DNA of 34,732 nt. Source: an uncultured Clostridia bacterium (lineage in GTDB: Bacteria; Bacillota; Clostridia; TANB77; CAG-508). The notes under the pieces are model-generated. The model saw only the letters and a program-made list of their open reading frames with translations, had not been told where the DNA came from and did no database searches. Below, one piece after another: positions 23,785 to 32,704 of this stretch. Location: positions 1 through 34,732 of the forward strand of contig CANPWE010000013.1 in the NCBI GenBank assembly GCA_947581895.1, read 5' to 3'. Made by a program: the position numbers and the translations under genes. The first letter of the stretch is position 1; every line of letters starts with the position of its first letter.

Positions 23785-26700
23785 CTATAAACCACGAACA
23801 CTTTCATCTCTGTATATCATTTTTTGTAATTGTTTTATAAAACTGCTTCCCCATCTTCTTAATGTTGCTAAAAGACTTTTATCTGTTTTTTTACATACAT
23901 CCATTAACTCATTAACTTCTTTATTATCTTTTTCATCTTGTTTATTTTGTAAAAATTGTGCAATTTTATTTATATTATCTGGATCTGTATATTTTTCCTT
24001 CTTGTTTGTAATTGCATATTCATATGGTTCTAAGCAACTAGTAATTAATGTTTTAGGTGCCTCATTTATTTTATTTCCATATTCATCATACATATATTCA
24101 CATTCTTTTTGTAATAAATCTTTATGAATTTCTCTTGCCTTTTCAACCAACAAAATACTAGAATCAGTTCTTAAATATGATATATCTAAATTATCTGAAC
24201 ATCTTCTTAAATATTTTTTATCCTCTGGAATATTATAAATATCATCTGTATATTCATATCTAAATCTAGTTCTATCAACTGCATCTGCATCTTTTAAATA
24301 AACACATATCAATTTTGCTTTTTCTCGATTTTCAGGTGATATTCCATATCTTTCACACAATTTTTCAAAAGCATACTCATCAAATTTATTATGATCTTTT
24401 TCATGAACTTCATGATAACTAATCGCTGCTTTTACAATTGCAATTTGTTCATCACTGTATTTATCACTACCATCATCACGCTTTTCTTTTTTCATATAAT
24501 ATTCTGCACCTAAAGCACCTGGATCAGCATGAGGAACTTGATCATAATCATGTCTGTTTCCATTACCTAGACCATTCCAATTTCCATCTCTACCAACATC
24601 ATGGAATTTTGCAGCTTGAATTAGTAAATCCATTCCTTCACTATCCAAAACTCCTTCATTTTTTCCTATTAGATATGAAAACAACACTACATTATTAATA
24701 TGTTTTTGTCCATGAATAGCTTCACATGAAGATTGATATTCTTTCAACTCCCTTATATCTCCTATTGCCTCACACACTAATTCTCCACCTGTTCTACCAG
24801 TTTCAGAATCAACTTCATTTAATAATTCAAACGTATCAATAGGTTCATATCCAGACTTTTCCATAATAAAATGACTCAAATATCCATTCAAATCATAACC
24901 TGGATCAACTTCAAACCAATCATGATGATTATACTTTTCTAATTCACCTTTTGTTATTTGAATTAATTTCTCATAACACATTTTTTGTCTTTGTGGATCA
25001 AGAGACTGTATTTTCTGTTCAAGTTTGTTCAATCTATCTTCCATTATTTCTTTTGACCATAATTTTTCTCTTACTTCAGGATGTATTAAGTTTCCTGTTC
25101 CATCTCCTTTTAAACTATCTGTAATACTATTACCTGCTCTATTATTTTCTGATTCAACTATCATTCTTTCCATTAAATGTAAGAAATAGTCCATATCCTT
25201 ATCAGAATAATTTAGTGTATCTATATCATAGTTCATAATCTCGTTTTCCATTTGGTCAACTTTTAGTCTTTCTCTTAATGACATATATGTTCTATCTACA
25301 ACTACTATATCCACATTTCTTTTATCTGTCTCTTTCAATGTCTCTGCCCAAATTGGATCATTCATAGCATAATCTTCTACTAATTTCCTTCTATATTCTA
25401 CATCATATAATCCATCCCAATTCAAACAATTAGCCAGATTTTCTGAGTTTAATATTTCATTTCCATCTCCATACAAAAAGTTATATAGAGATGTTTCTGA
25501 AAAGTATACAGAATATGATGGTTGTTTTTTGAATTTTTCATTAGCAATATCTATTTTATTAGGGTCTAACTCACGTCTTTCATTTAAATCTTCATTATGA
25601 CGTCTTCTTGTTCTATCAATTTGTGATTTAGGCGTATGAAATTTTACATCAACTTCTTCATTTGTAATAGCTTTAGCTCTACTAATATTCATATTTTGAA
25701 CAAAACGACTTGAACCTAAATCAAATGGTGATGAAACATATAAACTTCTTTCATCAAAATCTGTAAAACCTAAACAAGCTCCATTAATAACTGCATGATT
25801 CATATTATTATTAGCCATATAAGTAGTACATATTCCATGATTTGCTAGAAGTTTAACATCCCAATCAAGCGAATTTGCATATGAATTTAATGAGTTCAAT
25901 GATATGTTAAAATCATCTTGAATCATGTATACTTCTCTACCATCTATAATTGTTTTATCTTCTTCTTTTGGTATATATAATGATTTATTTTTTTGTCTGC
26001 AGAAAAATTTCCTTATAACACTATCCATACGATATGATTGATTTATTGAACTAACATCATGAATCTGAGAATAATATTGTTTCAATTTTTCAATATCATG
26101 TGTTTCTGTAATGGTTTTTAATGCAGTAAGATATTCTTTTACTGCCTGATTTTCTTTTTTAATTCTTTTAATTTCTAAATCAACTTTTTCAGGATCTGTT
26201 ATTTTTCTTCTTTCTTCTACATATTTACGTATCTCATCATCATTTTCATTATTAACAATTTCTACTATTTCATCATAGTCTTCTGCATATCTATCTAAAA
26301 TTAATTTTGCAACATCTAAACCATGTCCAAATCTTTTTAATAAAATAGCATTTCTTAGCTTATCTGATTTTGTTAAATTAGAAACATAATCACTTTCTAT
26401 ACTCCCTATTAATAAATCATTACATTTCTTATTTAAATTTATATTATTTAATTGATTATAGTTCTTTATATCAAAAATATTCATGTTTGTTAACAGACCA
26501 GTAATTTCTTCTATCTTTTGCGAATCTTTATCAGATAGTGGTTCATCAGAAGTAATCTTTTGATAAAATTCATCTATCTTTTGTGAAAATTTTTTATCAA
26601 GAAATAATTCATCATATTTACCACTTTGAATATTATATAAATAATCTTCTGCTGTAGCAATCCAATCCAAATTATTTCTATCTATATTGCGTATAATTGT

Positions 26701-26958
26701 TGCAAATAATTTATATTGATCTATACTCAAATTTGCTATCATTTCTTGTACTTCTGGATAAACTGTTAACATACTTAAAAATTCAGATATATCATCATAA
26801 CCAGAAGACAGTAACCTTACGTCTACTGTCTCCATTATTTCTTCATTTTGTTTTAATAAAAAATTTATTTTTTCTTTAATATGTTCTCTCTCAAATCCAT
26901 CATAAATGTATGCTTCATCAAGTTTTTCATTTATTCTTTCTTCAATTTCATCATTCAT
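23785..26958 (-). CDS. Unknown 1057-aa protein with an HD phosphohydrolase-like domain
   Basis: Large cytosolic protein, no signal peptide or clear membrane helix. About residues 1-320 are charged helical sequence. The middle (about 320-700) is a folded region I cannot assign; it contains SPFDLGSSRF and HTPKSQIDRTRRRHNED. Around 745-895 an HD-type metal site is visible: His in IHGQKHINN (near 750), the HD pair in AAKFHDVGRDGN (near 785), His in ISYHEVHEKDH (near 848) and Asp in LKDADAVDRTRF (near 890). This order (H, HD, H, D) fits HD-superfamily phosphohydrolases; the substrate cannot be told. The C-terminus has a basic amphipathic segment (RRWGSSFIKQLQKMIYR). The ATG at 26958 is 28 bases after the 859-aa gene. 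Its start MNDEIEERIN echoes the upstream protein's MNNVIEDRIN. Confidence 0.8.
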   Translation of the reverse strand: MNDEIEERINEKLDEAYIYDGFEREHIKEKINFLLKQNEEIMETVDVRLLSSGYDDISEFLSMLTVYPEVQEMIANLSIDQYKLFATIIRNIDRNNLDWIATAEDYLYNIQSGKYDELFLDKKFSQKIDEFYQKITSDEPLSDKDSQKIEEITGLLTNMNIFDIKNYNQLNNINLNKKCNDLLIGSIESDYVSNLTKSDKLRNAILLKRFGHGLDVAKLILDRYAEDYDEIVEIVNNENDDEIRKYVEERRKITDPEKVDLEIKRIKKENQAVKEYLTALKTITETHDIEKLKQYYSQIHDVSSINQSYRMDSVIRKFFCRQKNKSLYIPKEEDKTIIDGREVYMIQDDFNISLNSLNSYANSLDWDVKLLANHGICTTYMANNNMNHAVINGACLGFTDFDERSLYVSSPFDLGSSRFVQNMNISRAKAITNEEVDVKFHTPKSQIDRTRRRHNEDLNERRELDPNKIDIANEKFKKQPSYSVYFSETSLYNFLYGDGNEILNSENLANCLNWDGLYDVEYRRKLVEDYAMNDPIWAETLKETDKRNVDIVVVDRTYMSLRERLKVDQMENEIMNYDIDTLNYSDKDMDYFLHLMERMIVESENNRAGNSITDSLKGDGTGNLIHPEVREKLWSKEIMEDRLNKLEQKIQSLDPQRQKMCYEKLIQITKGELEKYNHHDWFEVDPGYDLNGYLSHFIMEKSGYEPIDTFELLNEVDSETGRTGGELVCEAIGDIRELKEYQSSCEAIHGQKHINNVVLFSYLIGKNEGVLDSEGMDLLIQAAKFHDVGRDGNWNGLGNGNRHDYDQVPHADPGALGAEYYMKKEKRDDGSDKYSDEQIAIVKAAISYHEVHEKDHNKFDEYAFEKLCERYGISPENREKAKLICVYLKDADAVDRTRFRYEYTDDIYNIPEDKKYLRRCSDNLDISYLRTDSSILLVEKAREIHKDLLQKECEYMYDEYGNKINEAPKTLITSCLEPYEYAITNKKEKYTDPDNINKIAQFLQNKQDEKDNKEVNELMDVCKKTDKSLLATLRRWGSSFIKQLQKMIYRDESVRGL

Positions 26959-26986
26959 ATTGAAATCTTCCTTTTAAAAATATATT

Positions 26987-29566
26987 TTATCTTTCTATAT
27001 CTTCAATTTCAGTGGTAAAATCATTTTTTATTGCTGTATCATTAACTTTTTTATCCTTTTGTTTATCATAACCTGTAAAACCAACTTCTGGTTTAGCTTC
27101 ATAATTTCCATATTGTTTATTATTTGCTTTTTTAGATTTTGTCATTCTTATGTTTTCAAAGAATGCTGTAATTGCATCTGCTATAGACATTCCATTTCCC
27201 ACCTTTTCATTTAAACCTAAAGCTTTTACTATTCTTGGATTATCAACCATTTCTATCTTTATGCCACCTTTTATAAATTCTGATGAAACCTCTCCTGGTA
27301 CAACTTTAGTTTCCATGTGAGTTCCAGTCAATATCTGTTCTGTTTCTGTTTTTACATTATTTAAAGCCTTTAATATTTCGTCTTTAGTAGAATCCCATCC
27401 TGTAGCAATACCTTTATCTGAAGTAGATTTCCAGAAATCTAGTCCTTCACTCATTTTTTGTATTAATTGTGCTTGTTCTTCCTTACTTCCACAACTTAGT
27501 ACTTGATTAATTAAATCTTGTGAAGATACATCATTACCAGCTTGTTTTTGTAAAGCAGCTAATATATCAAATAAATTTGCATCTCCTTTAATTGAACCAT
27601 TTTCAAGAAGCTCTGTTGGAATAGAACCACTTGTTATTTTAGTTATATCATATCCATTACCATCTGAAATAGAAACTGTTCTACCATTAATTTTTTGTGC
27701 AGCACCTCTAAAGAAATCTAAATTTGCTCCTACCTCTTGGCTTCCATAATTATCATATCCAAATGAAACATTTCCTTTTTTATCTAATCTCATTAAATTT
27801 TTTATTGAAAATGCTTCAAGTAAATCTTCTTCTGATGATACTTTTGTAACATCTACATAATCATTTACTTCTATTGTTTGAACTGTATCTTCACCATATG
27901 AATTTTTTGTCCAATTTGGAAGTTTTCTGGTTTCTGGAATTTTTGCATTTTCTAACATCCAATCTTCAATTTTTGGTCCTAAAAATCTTACTCCAGCAGC
28001 ACCTAAAATTTTAACTCCTGTAATTGTTCTAGTTACAGTCGCTTTATTAGCTCTATCATGTTGGTTTATTGATATAGCATCTGTTTGAACAATATTATGA
28101 TCTTTTGCATTTATTGTATTATTTTTTACAATATCTTTTAATTTTGGATTAGTTAAAATACCATTTTTCATCTTTTCAACATTTTGTAGTTGTTTTTCAA
28201 TTTCACTTATTATTGCTGGATCTGTATTGTTAGCTTTTTCATTTTCCAAAAATTGCCTATGTTTTTCCAATGCTGTTAGTTTATCTGAAAAATAATTTGC
28301 TTTTGCTTTATTTATGTATGATTCTTTAATATCTTTATATCCAGCTTCTAATACAGCTTTATTTCCTTCTTTATATTTAAAAATTGCTTGTCTTCTTGCT
28401 TTCATTGTTGCTAAAAATGGATTTACAGTTTTTCCTTTAGCAGCCATTCTTTCACATTCTTTTTGGAAAAAGTAATCTTTTCTTGCTTCAAATCTATGTG
28501 CTGCTTTATTACTATATATTCCTGATTGTTGTTTTGAAACTTTTCCATAAACCCATGAAACTGGTTTTCCTATTGCTCTATAAATTACAGCTCCCACATT
28601 TCTAACAGCTAATGGCACATTAAGTAATGCATGAGTTGTTCCTTTTAAAAAACCTTGGCCTTTAATTGGTAATAAATCATATTTTTCTCCATATTTTCCT
28701 AATGTTTTTAAATTATTTTTTGTTGTTCCTGTTCTATCATATGCAAAATTGTTAGTTTTTATATATTCTTCATCATTTTGTTTTTCGTCTGCATTTGCAT
28801 ATACTTTTTTATCCCCTGCATTATATCTAGCAAGTTTTATTGCTTTATCATTATAGCTTTCTAATTGAGTTAATTTTAAATCATTTTCTATTCCAGGATA
28901 ATACCTTATTCCATCTGCTTGAATTTTTGTTCCTGGAACCATTATCTTTCCTTTATTATCCTGAATTCTTTTTAAGGCTTCATTATATGCTATTTCTTTA
29001 GTTTTGTTACCATAATATTTATCAACCATATCACTTATAAGATTTGGGATTTCCTGGTCTTTTATGTAATCTTCAGGTTTTTTATCAAAATGAAATTCAT
29101 AATCACCTATTGAATGATTCTGTGGTCCTTGTGGCCCATATGGACCATATAGGTTATTTGTATTATCTTTAGGTGTAACAGGTTCTGTATCATTATTTTT
29201 TTGTGGTTCGTTTTCTTGTGGTTCGTTTTTTCCTGGTTGATTTTGAGCTGGTTCCTTTGTATCCTTCTCTTCTAAATCCTCAATTCTCTTATCTAACAAA
29301 TCAATTACATTTTCTTCCCATGCTTTTTCTTTGCTAAGATTTACAGATTTTTTCCTTCTATTTATAATATCTTGTAAATCTTTTATAGCTTTTTTTAATT
29401 GATCAGCATTCATATCTTTAATTCTATTTAAAAAGTCTAATTCATCACCTATATCTTTTAATTTCTTCTGTGCATCTGCTGAAGTTGGATTGTTCATTAG
29501 CTCATCCATAGCGTCATTAAATAGTTTATTAAGAACATTAATCCTATCCTCAATTACATTATTCAT
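26987..29566 (-). CDS. Unknown 859-aa protein, first gene of the operon
   Basis: I do not recognise this family. The ATG at 29566 is chosen because AGGGGG lies 9 bases upstream; a longer frame from a TTG at 29590 would include the ribosome binding site itself. Residues 1-110 are charged coiled-coil sequence starting MNNVIEDRINVLNKL. Next is a low-complexity Gln/Asn/Pro/Glu linker and the motif LYGPYGPQGPQ near 140-150. Two moderately hydrophobic stretches follow, near 320-345 (HALLNVPLAVRNVGAVIYRA) and near 530-550 (ITGVKILGAAGVRFLGP). They could be membrane-associated or buried. A Lys/Ala/Glu-rich helical part lies between them. No signal peptide or catalytic motif is evident. It is followed after 28 bases by the HD-domain gene, suggesting a joint role. 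Confidence 0.75.
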   Translation of the reverse strand: MNNVIEDRINVLNKLFNDAMDELMNNPTSADAQKKLKDIGDELDFLNRIKDMNADQLKKAIKDLQDIINRRKKSVNLSKEKAWEENVIDLLDKRIEDLEEKDTKEPAQNQPGKNEPQENEPQKNNDTEPVTPKDNTNNLYGPYGPQGPQNHSIGDYEFHFDKKPEDYIKDQEIPNLISDMVDKYYGNKTKEIAYNEALKRIQDNKGKIMVPGTKIQADGIRYYPGIENDLKLTQLESYNDKAIKLARYNAGDKKVYANADEKQNDEEYIKTNNFAYDRTGTTKNNLKTLGKYGEKYDLLPIKGQGFLKGTTHALLNVPLAVRNVGAVIYRAIGKPVSWVYGKVSKQQSGIYSNKAAHRFEARKDYFFQKECERMAAKGKTVNPFLATMKARRQAIFKYKEGNKAVLEAGYKDIKESYINKAKANYFSDKLTALEKHRQFLENEKANNTDPAIISEIEKQLQNVEKMKNGILTNPKLKDIVKNNTINAKDHNIVQTDAISINQHDRANKATVTRTITGVKILGAAGVRFLGPKIEDWMLENAKIPETRKLPNWTKNSYGEDTVQTIEVNDYVDVTKVSSEEDLLEAFSIKNLMRLDKKGNVSFGYDNYGSQEVGANLDFFRGAAQKINGRTVSISDGNGYDITKITSGSIPTELLENGSIKGDANLFDILAALQKQAGNDVSSQDLINQVLSCGSKEEQAQLIQKMSEGLDFWKSTSDKGIATGWDSTKDEILKALNNVKTETEQILTGTHMETKVVPGEVSSEFIKGGIKIEMVDNPRIVKALGLNEKVGNGMSIADAITAFFENIRMTKSKKANNKQYGNYEAKPEVGFTGYDKQKDKKVNDTAIKNDFTTEIEDIER

Positions 29567-29642
29567 AAAAAATTTCCCCCTCATATCCAATATTACATTT
29601 TATTTCAGCGACTCTTCAGTAATGCAATACTCTAATATATCT

Positions 29643-29672
29643 ATTATACTATTTTTTCGTTAATTATGTCAA
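29643..29672 (-). promoter_or_regulatory. Consensus promoter of the unknown four-gene operon
   Basis: On the minus strand, perfect TTGACA (29672-29667), an 18-base spacer and perfect TATAAT (29648-29643). It predicts a leader of about 70 bases. This is the best promoter match I found in the window. Confidence 0.85.
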
Positions 29673-29838
29673 CTCGCTTTAGTCATTTCAAAAATTTTGC
29701 TCACTTTAAAAAACATATAAATATATGCATAAAACACTCATATTCAATTATGTATCTTTATTCATTTTATTTCTATAATTATTTTTTTCATATTAATCTC
29801 ATTTAAAATATTGTACCATTTTATAAATTTAGATTTAT

Positions 29839-29893
29839 AAATGTAACAAAAATATAAAATAAAATATATATTTGTAATATTTTTGTTACATTT
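29839..29893. terminator. Long hairpin after the 475-aa gene
   Basis: A perfect 17-bp stem (29839-29855 with 29877-29893; AATGTAACAAAAATAT type) with a 21-base AT-rich loop, about 57 bases after the stop of the 475-aa gene. On the minus strand no clean T run follows, so a role as terminator is probable but not certain. Confidence 0.5.
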
Positions 29894-29949
29894 TTGTAAT
29901 ATTTAAATTCATACCCATTTTATCTGATAATTAATTACTACATTAAATA

Positions 29950-31377
29950 TTATCTTTCTTGTTGACTTTCTACTTGTTTATCTTGTTGATTTTTGTATAT
30001 ATTTTCAATAGTATCTTGAGAAACCCAACCACGTGGACTTATAATATTTTTATCTACTACACCATTTTTTGCATTTTCTTTTTGTTGCTCTATTATTTGT
30101 TTTGCTTCTTCTACACTTTTAGCTCCTGGTACATATGACACATGAACAAATTGCTTAGAATTTGGTACAGTATTTTCTATTTGTCCTTCCAAACCATATG
30201 TATTATTAATATCACTTTCTGAAACCTGAGCAACATGATCAACTACATATATTCCATCTTTAGGACTTAATTTATTACCTATTTTTGCTGTTCTTCCTCC
30301 CATTACAGTTTCTGAAAATTCCATTCCTTCTGGTAATTGAAGTACAGACCCTAATTGTAAACTTTCTTTTTGTTGATTATTTATAAAATCTTCCATAGTT
30401 TTTTGAATATCTTTTTGAATATCATCTGATAATACCCATGATGGTTCTTTGTTTTCTTTAATAGTTGGTTCAGTTAAATCTTCTTGAACTTCTGTATTAC
30501 TCTCGATTTCATTAGTTGTAGGTTGTAATGTATCTGAAATTGTTTGTATATTATCTTTATCCATTTTTTCATTTTTTCTAAATCTAGCAAATAAGTTTAA
30601 AGATCCTATAGCTGATGCTATAGAAACTGCTACAGCAGCTATAGCTACACCAATTCTTTTAAATATTGTTTTCTTTTTTACTACTTGTAAAGCTTCTTCT
30701 TTCTTTTTATCATTTATTTCTTGTTTTTTTCTATTTTTTTCTTCTTCTTCTTCTTCTTTCTTTTTGTCTCTTATTTCTTGTATTTTTCTATTTCTTTCTT
30801 CTTCTTCTTTCTTTTTATCTCTTATTTCTTGTATTTTTCTATTTCTTTCTTCTGCTTCTTTCTTTTTGTCTCTTATTTCTTGTATTTTTCTATTTCTTTC
30901 TCCTGCTTCTCTTTCATCCTTAACTTCCTGTATCCTGTTTAATAAATCATCCACTCGTTCTTGTTGTTCTTCTCTATCTTTATCAAGGTTTGCAAGAACT
31001 TCGTCTATCATTTTCTCATCTTCCTCAAGTTTCTTTTGTCTAGCTTTATTTCTTCTCGCTTCTTGTGTAGCCCTTAATTTCTCTCGTCCTTCTTTTCTAA
31101 GCTTTTCTTTATTATACTCAATTTGTTCTGCTTCATGCTCTTTCTTTAAAATTCTACTGCATTCTTTTCTAGCTTTGTCTAATTTAAATTTAATTTCCTT
31201 CTTTTTTTCTTCAATATCGTTTCCATCTTTATCAATTTCATTATTACTATCAATATCTAAAAGTTCCTTTTCTAAACGATTTACTTCTTCTAACCATTGA
31301 TCAGAAGTAAATCCTTTCTTTGTTCTCATATAAGCGCCTTCCCATTTTTTTCTTTGTGATTTTCTAGATTCCTCCAT
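29950..31377 (-). CDS. Unknown single-pass membrane protein with charged repeats (paralogue A)
   Basis: 475 residues. The N-terminal box KKWEGAYMRTKKGFTSDQWL (10-29) is shared with the gene upstream. Then about 210 residues of Lys/Glu/Arg coiled coil include three to four near-identical 17-residue units (RNRKIQEIRDKKKEEEE). One membrane helix (about 245-265, RIGVAIAAVAVSIASAIGSL) follows lysines and arginines, so the N-terminus should be inside. The outer part has a Thr/Asn/Glu linker and a folded domain with LQLPEGMEFSETVMGGRTAKIG and, near the end, SPRGWVSQDTIENIY, which looks SH3-like but is not assignable. The ATG at 31377 has AAGGAGG 6 bases upstream and a good promoter. I know no function; a link between cytosol and envelope is inferred from topology. 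Confidence 0.8.
   Translation of the reverse strand: MEESRKSQRKKWEGAYMRTKKGFTSDQWLEEVNRLEKELLDIDSNNEIDKDGNDIEEKKKEIKFKLDKARKECSRILKKEHEAEQIEYNKEKLRKEGREKLRATQEARRNKARQKKLEEDEKMIDEVLANLDKDREEQQERVDDLLNRIQEVKDEREAGERNRKIQEIRDKKKEAEERNRKIQEIRDKKKEEEERNRKIQEIRDKKKEEEEEEKNRKKQEINDKKKEEALQVVKKKTIFKRIGVAIAAVAVSIASAIGSLNLFARFRKNEKMDKDNIQTISDTLQPTTNEIESNTEVQEDLTEPTIKENKEPSWVLSDDIQKDIQKTMEDFINNQQKESLQLGSVLQLPEGMEFSETVMGGRTAKIGNKLSPKDGIYVVDHVAQVSESDINNTYGLEGQIENTVPNSKQFVHVSYVPGAKSVEEAKQIIEQQKENAKNGVVDKNIISPRGWVSQDTIENIYKNQQDKQVESQQER
30705..30905 (+). repeat. 51-bp tandem repeat in the 475-aa gene
   Basis: Three close units and a fourth degenerate one recur every 51 bases (for example TCTTATTTCTTGTATTTTTC at about 30769, 30820 and 30871). 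They encode 17-residue charged helical units. The period keeps the reading frame. Confidence 0.85.
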
Positions 31378-31407
31378 AAAAACCCTCCTTAAAAATTATT
31401 TCATTCT

Positions 31408-31436
31408 ATTATACCACTTTTTTGAATTATGTGCAA
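31408..31436 (-). promoter_or_regulatory. Promoter of the 475-aa gene
   Basis: On the minus strand, TTGCAC (31436-31431), a 17-base spacer and TATAAT (31413-31408), about 30 bases before the ATG at 31377. Confidence 0.75.
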
Positions 31437-31537
31437 CTTTTATGTTATTTTAATATATATACTGATATTTTAATTCTAAAATTTCCCAATTATATCATAC
31501 TGTTATTTCTTCTCATACAAGTGTTTTCTACATTTTA

Positions 31538-32650
31538 TTATCTTACCATATCAATAGCTTGCCTACCTTCATTATATTTTTTTACCAGAGATTCACGAAT
31601 TTCATTTTCTTGTGCCCAACCAGTTTGTGCTCCTTTTTTTTCTCCTTTTTTGGGAATTGTAGATATATGATATGCATTATGTGTGTTAATACTACTGTTT
31701 TCTTCTAAAAAATCTTTTACAGATACACCAGGTTCATTATATACATAATTAATAATTTCATTTTTATCATTTAATACAGCAATTCCATCAATTATATACT
31801 CTCCAACAGGTCTCCATGGAATACTACCAATTTCCCCTTGTCTACCTTTTCCATCACTACTTTCTGAATATTTTATTCCTTCTCCTAATTCTACAGTATC
31901 TCCTAATTTGAAATTATATATAGAATTTTCAAGTTTAGTATTTTCAAATTTTTCTTTTCCAGCATCTATTACATCTTGTGATACTTTTAAATTTTCCTTG
32001 AACGAATTTTGTTTACTATTATTTGCAATATATGATTCAGTTGTATTTTCTTGCACATTTGACTCTAAATTATTATCTTCTATAGAATATTCTGTCGAAT
32101 CATCTTGAGCCTTTGTATTAGGTCCCATTTTTTTACATCCTGGTTCTAAAGTATCTGAAACTGTTTGTTTGTTATCCTTAACTGTCTTTACATTATCTCT
32201 AAACCAAGAAACAACATTTAATGCACCTATAACTGATAATAATGTAACAACAGAAGTAGCTATTGCTATACTAATCCTTTTAAAAATTCTATTTTTATTT
32301 TTCTTTTCAGTATTGTATTTATTGGCTATTCTTCCTTGTTTTACTTTTAAATATTCTTCTTCTTTTTGGGCAGCTCTAACATTTTCTTTTTGTGCTTTAT
32401 ACAATTTATATTTACTTTCTTCTAACTTTAAAATAATATCTTCTACTTCCCTAGGTCTCATTGTAGCACTTTTTGTTAACAATTTTTCCAAGTATTCTAT
32501 TTCATATTTTATACGCTCTTTTTCATCTAACCATTGATTTGCAGACCAACCTTTTCTTGTACGCATAAAATCTCTTTCCCATTTATTCCTTCTTGTTTCC
32601 TCAGACTTTTTAATTTCTTTATATATATTTGACTGTGTATATTCTTCCAT
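31538..32650 (-). CDS. Unknown single-pass membrane protein (paralogue B)
   Basis: 370 residues from the ATG at 32650, chosen because GGGGGGA lies about 6 bases upstream and because the start MEEYTQ then lines up with MEESRK of its paralogue; a longer frame would run from 32674. It is collinear with the 475-aa protein: box KWERDFMRTRKGWSANQWL (about 24-42), short charged helix, membrane helix (about 130-150, RISIAIATSVVTLLSVIGAL), a QTVSDTLEP motif (QTISDTLQP in the paralogue), polar linker, then the outer domain with LGDTVELGEGIKYSES and TGWAQENEIRE. It lacks the 51-bp repeats and most of the coiled coil. It lies 54 bases after trmFO on the same strand and no strong promoter was found in between, so co-transcription with trmFO is possible. 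The function is unknown. Confidence 0.8.
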   Translation of the reverse strand: MEEYTQSNIYKEIKKSEETRRNKWERDFMRTRKGWSANQWLDEKERIKYEIEYLEKLLTKSATMRPREVEDIILKLEESKYKLYKAQKENVRAAQKEEEYLKVKQGRIANKYNTEKKNKNRIFKRISIAIATSVVTLLSVIGALNVVSWFRDNVKTVKDNKQTVSDTLEPGCKKMGPNTKAQDDSTEYSIEDNNLESNVQENTTESYIANNSKQNSFKENLKVSQDVIDAGKEKFENTKLENSIYNFKLGDTVELGEGIKYSESSDGKGRQGEIGSIPWRPVGEYIIDGIAVLNDKNEIINYVYNEPGVSVKDFLEENSSINTHNAYHISTIPKKGEKKGAQTGWAQENEIRESLVKKYNEGRQAIDMVR

Positions 32651-32704
32651 AAAAAATCCCCCCAAAAATAACATTAATACTATTTTTAAAAGCGCATTTG
32701 ATTA

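Larger units (their letters stand above)
29591..29949. other. Intergenic region upstream of the unknown operon
   Basis: The 359 bases hold the operon promoter (29643-29672), a 9-bp palindromic hairpin TTTATAAAT / ATTTATAAA (29820-29841) and a 17-bp hairpin (29839-29893). No open frame with a ribosome binding site is apparent. Confidence 0.75.

Noticed and set aside
29567..29590. TTG start of the 859-aa gene at 29590
   Set aside because: The AGGGGG ribosome binding site lies inside that extension and is correctly spaced for the ATG at 29566.
30666..31300. Plus-strand frames rich in Phe, Leu and Ser opposite the 475-aa gene
   Set aside because: They mirror the Lys/Glu-rich repeats of the minus-strand gene and have no ribosome binding site of their own.
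23785..32650. Prophage or plasmid origin for the unknown block
   Set aside because: No integrase, terminase, capsid, portal, relaxase or replication gene is present, and base composition by eye matches the neighbours.
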